From: Bacteroidales bacterium
Lineage (GTDB): Bacteria; Bacteroidota; Bacteroidia; Bacteroidales; P3
Reading direction: 5' to 3'
Length of the DNA: 41,125 nt
NCBI GenBank assembly: GCA_017962545.1
Contig: JAGCVD010000013.1
Coordinates: 1 to 41,125 of the forward strand
Positions 7,341 through 14,542 of the stretch are shown in pieces; the stretch's first letter is position 1; every line of letters begins with the position of its first letter. The notes under the pieces are model-generated. The model ran no database searches. It had not been told where the DNA came from and saw only the letters and a program-made list of their open reading frames with translations. Both the position numbers and the translations under genes were made by a program.

Positions 7341-7373
7341 CAAAAGTACAATTTATTTTTCAATTGGGGGCAA
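7341..7373 (-). promoter_or_regulatory. Promoter-like site upstream of the 6637-7305 gene
   Basis: CAAAAGTA at 7341-7348 reads TACTTTTG on the reverse strand (TAnnTTTG). A CAA (TTG on the reverse strand) at 7371-7373 lies 22 nt further out. The -7 box is 36 nt from the start codon. Confidence 0.5.
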
Positions 7374-7452
7374 TTATTTTTGTGCTGTATATATAATAGC
7401 CTTGTTTTTAGATAGATATGTTGGTTTGATTAGGCGTTTTCTATTCGTGCGG

Positions 7453-9603
7453 CTAGTCGAAGAAGCACCAGGTGAGGCCCCATTGGAGGCCGAATTTCTG
7501 TCCCGGGTAGTGGGGCAGGAGGAAGTAGGTGGCGGGGTTCTCCCAGAGGGCGTTGACATGGCCTGCCTTGATGTAGATGCTGGCGCGTTTGACCTGCATG
7601 GTGACGAAGAGGTCGCCCCAGAGGTAGTTGCCCACGGTGAGGGCGTCCTGTTGCAGGAAGAGCCCCGTGGCGGGGTCGTAGAAGGGCGCATGGTAGGCGG
7701 TGTGGTAGCGCAGGTCGACACCCACTTGGGCCCGCAGGGTGCCGTGGAAGAGCGGGAAGTCGGCATAGAGGGAGTTCTTCGAAGCCCACAGCGGCACGGG
7801 CAGCTGGTCGGGGTCGGTGCTGTGCTGCAGCAGTTGCTGCATGTCGAGGTGCATGGGTCCCACGGCCAGGCTCAGCGTCAGCGAGGCCTGCAGCAGCCAG
7901 AGGTCGCGCGAGCCCTCATGCAGCGCGAGGGTGGTGTCGTACCACACGTTGTGGCTCAGGTGGGTGGCGCTGAGGGTGAGTTCGGAGTTATGGGTTGTGT
8001 GGAGTTGCAGGGTGTATTGCTCGGTGGCCTGGCTTTTGGGCTGCTGGTTGGCGTTGACGTTCATATAGTCGTGTACCATCAGCAGGTAGGGGGTCTTGTT
8101 CTGCATGACGGCACCGAGGCAGGCGTAGGTGTGGCCTGCCGAGTCGAAAGGCACCGTGAGTGACGCCGCCAGACGGTGGTCTTGATGGGACCAGGGGTTC
8201 TCGCTCTGCGCGGCTTCCAGGTGTAGCGTGGTCTTCCAGAGCAACACCTCGGCGCGGGCGAAGGGGTTGAGCCAGGTGTAGCTGCGCAGGGTGTCGCCAT
8301 AGATGACGGCACGGAGGTAGCGGGGCTGCAGCCCCACGGTCACCTTCACGGGGGTGCGCCAGCGGTGGGAGGGGTAGGCGTCATTGGTCCAGAAGAGGGT
8401 GGCGGTCTGCTCGCGCCAGAGGGTGCTGTCGGTGAAGACACGCTTCTGGCGGTCGTAGTTGAGCTCCAGCCCCACGACACCGGGGTTGAGCACACGGGGG
8501 TGTCCCAGGGGGATGGTGTCGACGACGTCGATGGTGTCGAGGCGTGTGGTGCTGTCATTGACCTGCACGAGGTTGAGGCTGTCGCGGTGACGGTAGGCGT
8601 CGCTCTGCCGCTCGAGGCTGTAGCTTACGCTGCCCATGGCGGCGAGGTTGCGCTGCAGGGTGCCGGCGCCGCTGAGTCTCACGGGGATGCCGGCGCGGTT
8701 GCTCTGCAGCTGGTGGATGAAGATATTGTCGTCGCGCAGGCCGCCGTTCTCGTCGATGTTGTAGGCCTGCCAGATGAGGGCCGCCGAGGCCTGCAGGCGT
8801 GCGTCGCGGGAGAAGTAGTTGGTGGTGGCGGCGAGGTAGTTGTTCAGGGCTCCCGACGAGGCGTAGATTTCCTCGGGGTTGAAGAGGCGGTAGTTGAAGG
8901 CGGCGTTCCAGCCGGGGAGTATGTTCTGCGTGTGCGTCAGCTGCAGGCTGTGTTCCTTGGTCAGCGAGCCGCCGTAGCCGAGCATGGTGAAAGGGGTCAG
9001 CGTCTGGAAGAAGTTGATGTTGTCTATGGTGTAGGCGTAGCCCTCATAGAGGTCGGGCTGCAGGCGCAGCTGAAGGCCGTCGGCGAGGGTGGGGAAGAGG
9101 CTGACGTGGGGGTGGCCCAGCGAGCCTTTGCCGAGGTAGTAGTTGCCGTTGAGGGCGTCGAGCGGGTCGTGGTATTGCATGCCGGTGGGGTCGAGCGTGG
9201 GGTTCCACAGCTCGTCGATCCAGATGCGGGCGGTGCGGTGGTGGAAGAGGAAGACCTTCTGCTTCAGCACCGAGTCGGGGGTTTCTTTATTGTAGACAAG
9301 GCCTTGGATGGCTGCCGAGTCGCCCTGCGAAAGGGTGCTGTCGTTATTGAACGGGCTGCCGGGCATGCCGCTGGCCGAGGAAGAGCCGGATCTGACGCCA
9401 GTGCGTGAGAGTGAGGGCAGGTCGCTTTCGCCCGTCGGCTTTTGGCGTACCTGAGCTTGCGTGGAAGTGAAAAGTAAAAAGTTAAAAATGAGAAATAGGA
9501 GGAGAGAGAGGGAGTGAGAGGGAGTGAAAGGGAGTGAAAGGACAATAGCCCGATGGGGTTTTTGTCCTGTCGCTTTGTCTTTTTGCTCCGTGTCTCTCCG
9601 CAT
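7453..9603 (-). CDS. Putative porin, Porin_10 family
   Basis: 716 residues with a long signal sequence and an extended beta-rich body typical of the Bacteroidetes putative porin family: conserved N-terminal DSVLKQKVFLFHHRT, repeated strands ending in aromatic residues, and the C-terminal FGLQWGLTWCFFD. It should form an outer-membrane barrel; substrate unknown. The signal peptide is peculiar. Its n-region is encoded partly by 10-bp repeats (9501-9540), and its hydrophobic core (LLLFLIFNFLLF) overlaps a heptamer array (9466-9493). Cleavage is expected after TQA (residue 50). The start is 3 nt after the trxB stop, so it is the last gene of the seven-gene operon. Confidence 0.75.
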   Translation of the reverse strand: MRRDTEQKDKATGQKPHRAIVLSLPFTPSHSLSLLLFLIFNFLLFTSTQAQVRQKPTGESDLPSLSRTGVRSGSSSASGMPGSPFNNDSTLSQGDSAAIQGLVYNKETPDSVLKQKVFLFHHRTARIWIDELWNPTLDPTGMQYHDPLDALNGNYYLGKGSLGHPHVSLFPTLADGLQLRLQPDLYEGYAYTIDNINFFQTLTPFTMLGYGGSLTKEHSLQLTHTQNILPGWNAAFNYRLFNPEEIYASSGALNNYLAATTNYFSRDARLQASAALIWQAYNIDENGGLRDDNIFIHQLQSNRAGIPVRLSGAGTLQRNLAAMGSVSYSLERQSDAYRHRDSLNLVQVNDSTTRLDTIDVVDTIPLGHPRVLNPGVVGLELNYDRQKRVFTDSTLWREQTATLFWTNDAYPSHRWRTPVKVTVGLQPRYLRAVIYGDTLRSYTWLNPFARAEVLLWKTTLHLEAAQSENPWSHQDHRLAASLTVPFDSAGHTYACLGAVMQNKTPYLLMVHDYMNVNANQQPKSQATEQYTLQLHTTHNSELTLSATHLSHNVWYDTTLALHEGSRDLWLLQASLTLSLAVGPMHLDMQQLLQHSTDPDQLPVPLWASKNSLYADFPLFHGTLRAQVGVDLRYHTAYHAPFYDPATGLFLQQDALTVGNYLWGDLFVTMQVKRASIYIKAGHVNALWENPATYFLLPHYPGQKFGLQWGLTWCFFD
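9466..9493. repeat. Heptamer repeat, unit AGTAAAA-like, in the porin signal peptide
   Basis: Four units (AGTGAAA, AGTAAAA, AGTTAAA, AATGAGA) encode part of the hydrophobic core on the reverse strand. Confidence 0.75.
9501..9540. repeat. 10-bp tandem repeat, unit GGAGTGAAAG, 4 units
   Basis: Units GGAGAGAGAG, GGAGTGAGAG, GGAGTGAAAG, GGAGTGAAAG lie within the porin n-region and encode Ser/Leu/Pro-rich residues on the reverse strand. They directly follow the heptamer array. Confidence 0.9.
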
Positions 9604-9606
9604 CGT

Positions 9607-10536
9607 TTAGTTTTCTTGCAGGAAGCGTTCCACATCCATGGCGGCGGCGGCCCCGCGGCCGGCGGCCACGATGGCTTGGCGGTAGTTGGGGTCGCACACG
9701 TCGCCGGCGGCGAAGACGCCGGGCACGCTGGTGGCTGCCGAGGGGCTCTTCACCTTGATGTAGCCCTGCTCGTCGAGCTCCAGTTGTCCGCCGAGGAAGT
9801 CGGTGTTGGGTTTGTGGCCGATAGCGATGAACACGCCCGTGACGTCGAGGGTGCGGTGGGCGTCCGTCTTGCTGTCTTCCAGCTCGAGGCCCGTGACGCC
9901 GTCGAGGTCGGTGCCCAGTATCTGGGCGGGACGGCTGTTCCAGCACATCTCTATCTTGGGGTTGGTGAGCACGCGGTGTTGCATGGCCTTGGAGGCGCGC
10001 AACTCGTCGCGGCGGTGCACGAGGTACACTTTGCTGCAGAGTCCTGCCAGATAGCAGGCTTCCTCACAGGCGGTGTCGCCGCCGCCTATCACCGCCACAG
10101 GCTGGTTGCGGTAGAAGTAGCCGTCGCAGGTGGCACAGGCCGACACGCCGGCGCCGTAGAACTGCTTCTCGCTGTCGAGGCCCAGCCAGCGGGCACTGGC
10201 GCCGGTGGCGACGATGACCGTCTCGGCCTCCAGCTCGTTGCCGTGGTCGTCCTTGCAGCGGAAGGGGCGCTGGCTGAGGTCTATCTCGCGGATGTAGCCC
10301 GTGCGCACGTCGCAGCCGAAGCGCTGTGCCTGGCGTTTGAGGTCCTCCATCATAGCGGTGCCGCTGATGCCCTCGGGGTAGCCGGGGAAGTTCTCGATTT
10401 CGGTGGTGATGGTCAACTGGCCGCCGGGCTGCTCACCCTCATAGAGGAGGGGCTTGAGGTCGGCGCGCGAGGTGTAGATGCCTGCCGTGTAGCCGGCGGG
10501 GCCTGAACCTATGATAAGACAACGTGTGTGTTCCAT
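9607..10536 (-). CDS. trxB: Thioredoxin-disulfide reductase
   Basis: FAD/NADPH enzyme that reduces thioredoxin in the cytoplasm. The FAD-binding motif GSGPAG is at residues 10-15, the redox-active CATC at Cys134/Cys137, and the NADPH motif GGGDTA at 151-156. The C-terminal FAD motif (GVFAAGDV) is also present. The 309 residues match the low-molecular-weight family. The ATG at 10536 lies 20 nt after the stop of the flippase-like gene, and that gap is occupied by a heptamer array (10541-10568). It is part of the reverse-strand operon that starts with the DUF3127 gene. Nothing is missing or odd in the protein itself. Confidence 0.95.
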   Translation of the reverse strand: MEHTRCLIIGSGPAGYTAGIYTSRADLKPLLYEGEQPGGQLTITTEIENFPGYPEGISGTAMMEDLKRQAQRFGCDVRTGYIREIDLSQRPFRCKDDHGNELEAETVIVATGASARWLGLDSEKQFYGAGVSACATCDGYFYRNQPVAVIGGGDTACEEACYLAGLCSKVYLVHRRDELRASKAMQHRVLTNPKIEMCWNSRPAQILGTDLDGVTGLELEDSKTDAHRTLDVTGVFIAIGHKPNTDFLGGQLELDEQGYIKVKSPSAATSVPGVFAAGDVCDPNYRQAIVAAGRGAAAAMDVERFLQEN

Positions 10537-10540
10537 TGTT

Positions 10541-10568
10541 GTTTACGGTTTATGGTTTACTTTTTACT
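10541..10568. repeat. Heptamer repeat, unit GTTTACG-like, at the flippase/trxB junction
   Basis: Four units (GTTTACG, GTTTATG, GTTTACT, TTTTACT) fill most of the gap and include the last codons and stop of the upstream gene. Confidence 0.85.
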
Positions 10569-11585
10569 ATTGCGTTTCTTCAGGCTGAAGTAGATGAGGA
10601 AGGCGGTGCCGACGGCGATGACCACGGCCTGCTGCGAGCTCCAGAGCATCCATCCGCAGGCTGCACCGACCTCCATGGGGATGGCATAGATGTCGAGAGC
10701 CAGCTGCACCAGCACGGGGTAGACACCTATGCCGCCCTGCGAGAAGGTCATGCCCACCGAGCCGAAGAGGTAGACCACGAAGGCAGCGGTGAAGCCCAGC
10801 CAGCGTGTCTCGCCGAAGGCCTGGAAGATGATGAGTCCGCCGAGGATATAGAGCATATAGATGACGATGCTGTAGAGGATGAACAGCGCGGTGCGGCGTC
10901 CGCCGAGGTGCAGGATGCTCTTCACCCCGTCGATCATGCCGCGCACCAGGTCGTCGACCTTCTTGAAGAGTTTAATGTGCAGCAGCCGTTTCCAGAAGAG
11001 TTTGTAGAACAGGAATGCCGCGACGGCCAAGACGACCAGCAGGCCGACAATCATGGCCATATTTGGCAGGTTCTCGTATTTCTCCGAGAGGGTGTTGTAG
11101 AGCCAGTCCTTGGCTTGGCCGAACATGGCCAGCATGCCTATGATGATGATGATGCCGAAGGCCAGGACGTCGATAAGACGCTCGGTCACCACGGTGCCCA
11201 GCGACTTCTCGACGGGGATGCCCTCGCTGGTGCGCAGAGTGGCGCAGCGCATCACCTCGCCGGCGCGCGGGAAGGCCAGGTTGCCCAGGTAGGCCACCAC
11301 CACCGAGCCGAAGGTGTGGGTCAGCGACGGACGCAGGCCGATGGGGTGGAAGAGCAACTGCCACCGCAGGGCGCGGACAAAATGGCTCAGCAGCGAGCAG
11401 AGCATGGCCACCCCGACCCACCAATAGTCGGCCTCGCGGAACGACTGCCAGATGGCGGCTTTCTGGTCGGCGTCGAGCTTCAGCAGGAACCAGTAGATGA
11501 AGAAGAATCCGATGCCGAGGAAGATGACGAGCCTCAGCACGTCGCCCCAGCGGCTTTTCTTGGTTGTCATCGTTTCACTCATCAC
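10557..11585 (-). CDS. Flippase-like integral membrane protein (LPG_synthase_TM / UPF0104)
   Basis: 342 residues with about eight hydrophobic segments (for example LRLVIFLGIGFFFIYWFLL, LIDVLAFGIIIIIGMLA, NMAMIVGLLVVLAVAAFLFY and the C-terminal AVVIAVGTAFLIYF). The motifs FVRALRWQ, NLAFPRAGEVMR, TERLIDV and SQGGIGVYP are characteristic of the lysylphosphatidylglycerol synthetase membrane-domain family. No synthetase domain is attached, so a lipid-flipping or lipid-transport role is only an inference. The start is ambiguous: GTG 11585, ATG 11582 or ATG 11570. The region holding these candidates is a heptamer array, which makes the 5' end hard to assign. Confidence 0.85.
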   Translation of the reverse strand: MMSETMTTKKSRWGDVLRLVIFLGIGFFFIYWFLLKLDADQKAAIWQSFREADYWWVGVAMLCSLLSHFVRALRWQLLFHPIGLRPSLTHTFGSVVVAYLGNLAFPRAGEVMRCATLRTSEGIPVEKSLGTVVTERLIDVLAFGIIIIIGMLAMFGQAKDWLYNTLSEKYENLPNMAMIVGLLVVLAVAAFLFYKLFWKRLLHIKLFKKVDDLVRGMIDGVKSILHLGGRRTALFILYSIVIYMLYILGGLIIFQAFGETRWLGFTAAFVVYLFGSVGMTFSQGGIGVYPVLVQLALDIYAIPMEVGAACGWMLWSSQQAVVIAVGTAFLIYFSLKKRNSKK

Positions 11586-11599
11586 TTGTCACTCGCCAC
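11572..11599. repeat. Heptamer repeat, units ending TCAC, at the panD/flippase junction
   Basis: Units GTTTCAC, TCATCAC, TTGTCAC, TCGCCAC span the panD stop end, the gap and the candidate starts of the flippase-like gene. Confidence 0.75.
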
Positions 11600-11940
11600 T
11601 AAATGTGGTTGTTTTTAGGGAATATCACGGTGGGGTGCCATTGAGCCGCCTCTTCGGGTGTCATCTGGGCGTAGGAGGCGATGATTAACAGGTTGCCGAC
11701 GGGAGCCTTGTGGGCTGCGGCGCCGTTGATGCCTATCACGCCGCTGCCGCGCTCGCCACGGATGGCGTAGGTGGCGAAGCGTTCGCCATTGGTGATGTTG
11801 TATATCTCCACTTTCTCGTTCTCGATGATACCGGCGGCTTCCATGAGGGCGGCGTCGATGGTGATGCTGCCAATGTAGTCCAGGTCGGCTTCTGTCACCG
11901 TCACGCGGTGTATCTTCGATTTCAGAACTTCAATTGTCAT
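11599..11940 (-). CDS. panD: Aspartate 1-decarboxylase proenzyme
   Basis: Makes beta-alanine from L-aspartate for pantothenate and coenzyme A. It is made as a proenzyme that cleaves itself between Gly24 and Ser25 (YIGSIT at 23-28), leaving a pyruvoyl cofactor on Ser25; both residues are present. Active-site Lys9 (LKSKIHR) and the [17 protein letters not shown] segment are intact. Length 113 is usual. It lies 4 nt after the stop of the small membrane-protein gene and just before the flippase-like gene. No panB or panC is visible in this window. Confidence 0.95.
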   Translation of the reverse strand: MTIEVLKSKIHRVTVTEADLDYIGSITIDAALMEAAGIIENEKVEIYNITNGERFATYAIRGERGSGVIGINGAAAHKAPVGNLLIIASYAQMTPEEAAQWHPTVIFPKNNHI

Positions 11941-11944
11941 GTCT

Positions 11945-12406
11945 TTAAAACAAAATCCAGTAAAGCAGTGCGCAGACCAGCAGTGCGTAGAGCATGATGC
12001 GGCCTGCCGGCACGGGTTTCATATAGTCGGCGTCGCTCACGTCGAAGCGGCGTTTGATTTTTGTGCCCCTTTTCTTGAATTCCGCCAGGTGCTCGCCGGT
12101 GCCCTCCTCATCGCTCTGTGCGAAGCGGGGCTGGTAGTTGAAGGTGGGCATCTCACGTTTGCGGAAAGCGTCTTTCCAGGTCAGCTTCCGGCTTTTCTCG
12201 CGGTCCAGCTCACGCACACGGCGCTGGAAGTATTCCAGATCGTCGTTTCCTTCCTGCGCAGCACAATTAACAGTCTGCTGCGAACAGTCTGCTGCATGTT
12301 CGTCGGCATACTTCTGTTTCAGCGCCTCCCATTTCTCCTTTTCGGGGTCGTAGAAGCGGGGCCTGTACTTGAACTGGCGCGGCTTGGGGGTGTAGAACAT
12401 CGGCAT
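11945..12406 (-). CDS. Conserved Bacteroidales small protein with C-terminal membrane anchor
   Basis: 153 residues, function unknown. The N-terminus ([21 protein letters not shown]) and middle ([12 protein letters not shown]) are rich in Pro, aromatic and basic residues and look like two copies of a related FxYxPRF element. A charged helix lies between them ([16 protein letters not shown]). The C-terminus is one membrane segment ([20 protein letters not shown]) with no signal peptide, so a tail-anchored topology is likely. The tract [12 protein letters not shown] comes from a 14-bp direct duplication (12269-12296). It seems to recur next to folate and pantothenate genes in Bacteroidales (from memory). 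Confidence 0.7.
   Translation of the reverse strand: MPMFYTPKPRQFKYRPRFYDPEKEKWEALKQKYADEHAADCSQQTVNCAAQEGNDDLEYFQRRVRELDREKSRKLTWKDAFRKREMPTFNYQPRFAQSDEEGTGEHLAEFKKRGTKIKRRFDVSDADYMKPVPAGRIMLYALLVCALLYWILF
12269..12296. repeat. 14-bp direct duplication inside the small membrane-protein gene
   Basis: AACAGTCTGCTGCG is followed directly by AACAGTCTGCTGCA (13 of 14 identical). The 28-bp footprint equals that of the four-unit heptamer arrays. It encodes [11 protein letters not shown] on the reverse strand. Confidence 0.9.
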
Positions 12407-12409
12407 CGT

Positions 12410-12943
12410 TCAGTCGTGTATTACGAGGTTCATCGATACGTCGTGGGGTTCGACGGGTATGGTGTCGAGCATCTGGAAGTTGTAGGCCACGCCTATTTTG
12501 ACGGCGTTGGGTGTCGACTTCAGCAGGCGGTCGTAGAAGCCGCGTCCGCGGCCCATGCGGTTGCCGTTGTGGTCGAAGGCCACGCCGGGCACCATGATGA
12601 AGTCTACGGCCTGCAGGTCGGTCCATTCAGGCCCCGAGGGCTCTCCGATGCCGAATTGCTCGCCGGCCACCATGCATTCGGGACCTGTGTACTGCCGTAG
12701 GCGCAGGTCGTCGCCGTCGACGCAGGGCAGCAGGAGGGTCTTCTGCTTGTACCACCGCTCCACGAAAGAGTGTGTCTGCACCTCGTCGGCCATAGACCAA
12801 TAGAGCAGCGCCACGTGGGAGTGCTGGAATTCGGGCTGCGCCTCGACCTGACGCATGATAAGTTCGCTCCGGCGGAGTTTCTCCGCCGGAGGGACGGCAC
12901 GCTTCAGTTCGCGTATCTGTTTTCTTACCTCGGCTTTTTCCAC
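12410..12943 (-). CDS. 5-formyltetrahydrofolate cyclo-ligase
   Basis: Converts 5-formyl-THF to 5,10-methenyl-THF with ATP, returning stored or inhibitory folate to one-carbon metabolism. The signature VPGVAFDHNGNRMGRGRGFYD lies at about residues 118-138, and the N-terminal KQIRELKRAV basic helix is typical. Length 177 is normal. The start is GTG 12943; an in-frame TAG lies 9 nt upstream, so no longer form is possible. It follows the DUF3127 gene after 29 nt that are almost wholly a heptamer array. One-carbon folate recycling fits with the glycine cleavage protein encoded at 33394, though no direct link is shown. Confidence 0.92.
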   Translation of the reverse strand: MEKAEVRKQIRELKRAVPPAEKLRRSELIMRQVEAQPEFQHSHVALLYWSMADEVQTHSFVERWYKQKTLLLPCVDGDDLRLRQYTGPECMVAGEQFGIGEPSGPEWTDLQAVDFIMVPGVAFDHNGNRMGRGRGFYDRLLKSTPNAVKIGVAYNFQMLDTIPVEPHDVSMNLVIHD

Positions 12944-12971
12944 GCTAACCTATAACCTCTAAGCGATAACC
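12944..12971. repeat. Heptamer repeat, unit NNTAACC, filling an operon gap
   Basis: Units GCTAACC, TATAACC, TCTAAGC, GATAACC occupy 28 of the 29 nt between the DUF3127 stop and the cyclo-ligase GTG. Confidence 0.85.
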
Positions 12972-12972
12972 T

Positions 12973-13404
12973 TTAGAACGGCAGGTCGTCCTCGCCGGCG
13001 GCGGGCATGGCAGGTGCCGAGGCGAAGCCGGCAGGCTGTGTGGCGGGAGCGGCACCCTGTGCGGCGGGCTGCTGGACAGGGGCCTGGTTGCCAGCCCAGG
13101 CATAGCCTGTAGCGGCGGCGGGCATCTGACCCGGCACGAAAGGCTGTATGTTGGAGCAACGCAGGTCGGTGTACCACTTGTCGTTGAACTCACGGCTTTC
13201 AGGAGTGAAGGTCACCTGCACCATCTGTCCCATCGGGATATTCTTTACCATGGCTACACGCTGCTCGCCAAAGGCGGTGAAAGCCACCTTGCGGGGATAG
13301 TCGTCGCCAGTTTCAATCACAAAGCCTCCCCGTATCCACGGACCACGCTGCGATTCACCCTGTACGTCGGGCAGAATCTGAATAAGTTTACCAGTAATTT
13401 CCAT
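12973..13404 (-). CDS. DUF3127 protein with SSB-like acidic C-terminal tip
   Basis: 143 residues from ATG 13404. A longer frame upstream encodes only an Asn-rich non-conserved stretch. The first 90 residues are beta-rich (MEITGKLIQILPDVQG, RKVAFTAFGEQRV, MVQVTFTPESREF, YTDLRCSNI) and match the Bacteroidetes DUF3127 family, which I recall as OB-fold-like. A Pro/Ala/Gln-rich linker follows, and the chain ends GEDDLPF. That tip closely resembles the DDDIPF end by which SSB binds repair and replication proteins. A single-stranded DNA or partner-binding role is inferred. It is the promoter-proximal gene of the seven-gene reverse-strand operon. Confidence 0.82.
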   Translation of the reverse strand: MEITGKLIQILPDVQGESQRGPWIRGGFVIETGDDYPRKVAFTAFGEQRVAMVKNIPMGQMVQVTFTPESREFNDKWYTDLRCSNIQPFVPGQMPAAATGYAWAGNQAPVQQPAAQGAAPATQPAGFASAPAMPAAGEDDLPF

Positions 13405-13470
13405 TTTAATATTGTTGTTATTGTTAATTATCAATAGTTTATTAAGCGCCAAGAGGTGCTTTTAGATGTA

Positions 13471-13501
13471 CAAAAGTAGCCATTTTCTCCGATATGGCAA
13501 A
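13471..13501 (-). promoter_or_regulatory. Promoter of the DUF3127-to-porin operon
   Basis: CAAAAGTA (13471-13478) reads TACTTTTG on the reverse strand, and CAAA (13498-13501) reads TTTG, 19 nt apart. This fits the Bacteroidetes consensus. The -7 box is 67 nt from the ATG. Confidence 0.65.
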
Positions 13502-13566
13502 ATAATTTTATCAACATTTTTATACTACACCGCAATAAAAGCGTGGGTGTTGCGTTACAAAGTGAT

Positions 13567-14532
13567 ATGAAATATATCAGATGTCTGATATTAACGGCAT
13601 TGCTGTTGTCCTGCGGCACGTTGGCGGCGCAGGACAAGGCACGCATGGCTGCGCACCAACAGCGACTGACGCAGTTGCTGGAGCGTGTGGCCTCGGCGCC
13701 GACCGACAACGAGCGCTACCTGGCTTCGGAAGAAGCCGTCGATGCATTGCGCGACGCCCTCGACGAACAGGGCTCCGAGCGCTGGCGCTGGCGGCTGCCG
13801 CGGTCGGTCTCGGTACTGACGTCGCCCGACGGAAGGCTGCGCCTGTTCACATGGGCTGTGGTGCGCGACAACGGTGAGTTTGAGTGCTTCGGCGCCGTGC
13901 AATACTACAACGAGCGTGTTGAGGCTTATGAGCATGAGGTGCTGCACGACAAGAGCGAGGATATCATGAACCGAGAGGAGAGTCTTCTCTCGGCCGACAA
14001 CTGGCTGGGAGCCATCTACCAAGACATCATACAGACGTCGGCGGGCGACCGCACGTACTACACGCTGCTGGGTTGGAACGGCGTCGACAACCTCACCGAC
14101 CGTCGTATCATAGAGCCTGTCATCATGCGTGGCGGCGTACCGCAGTTCGGCGCGCCGGTGTTCCGCCGTGAACGCAACCTGCGCCGTGTGGTGCTCGAGT
14201 ATCGCGGCGACGCGGCGGTGCAGATGGCCTACGACGAGCAGACCGTGCAGACGGTGATACGTGAGCGGGTAAAAGTCAAAGGCCGTTACCGCACGGTGGA
14301 AAAGACAAAGGAATCCAAGGAAAAGGTGATCATCTTCGACGAGGTGGAGCCTCAGATTGAAGGTATGGAAGGTCTCTTCCAATACTATATACCCTCGGGA
14401 CTTGAACTGGCATACGCCTGGGTCGACGGCAAATGGGAGCTGCGTCACGGCGCACAGGGCCGACTGACGGACAAGAAGCTGAACAAGCCCTTCGAGCCGC
14501 TCTCCAAAGAGGCCCCATCATACAAATACTGA
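13567..14532 (+). CDS. Exported protein of unknown function
   Basis: 321 residues from ATG 13567; the frame extends upstream to a GTG (13543), but MKYIRCLILTALLLSCGTLAAQ is a proper signal sequence. The LLSC tetrapeptide could be a lipobox, so either a lipoprotein or cleavage after AAQ is possible. The body has a helical N-terminal part (HQQRLTQLLERV), then a mixed domain with DGRLRLFTWAVVRDNGEFECFGAVQYY and YYTLLGWNGVDNLTDRRII that looks conserved. No enzyme motif is recognised. It lies 10 nt upstream of dxs on the same strand, so co-transcription is likely, but there is no reason to place it in isoprenoid synthesis. Confidence 0.75.
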   Translation: MKYIRCLILTALLLSCGTLAAQDKARMAAHQQRLTQLLERVASAPTDNERYLASEEAVDALRDALDEQGSERWRWRLPRSVSVLTSPDGRLRLFTWAVVRDNGEFECFGAVQYYNERVEAYEHEVLHDKSEDIMNREESLLSADNWLGAIYQDIIQTSAGDRTYYTLLGWNGVDNLTDRRIIEPVIMRGGVPQFGAPVFRRERNLRRVVLEYRGDAAVQMAYDEQTVQTVIRERVKVKGRYRTVEKTKESKEKVIIFDEVEPQIEGMEGLFQYYIPSGLELAYAWVDGKWELRHGAQGRLTDKKLNKPFEPLSKEAPSYKY

Positions 14533-14542
14533 CCATTGAACT

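Noticed and set aside
8365-10506. Long forward-strand frames antisense to the porin and trxB
   Set aside because: Val/Gly/Ala-rich shadows of the reverse-strand genes.
13543-13566. Earlier GTG start for the exported protein at 13567
   Set aside because: The extra eight residues precede a proper signal peptide starting at ATG 13567.
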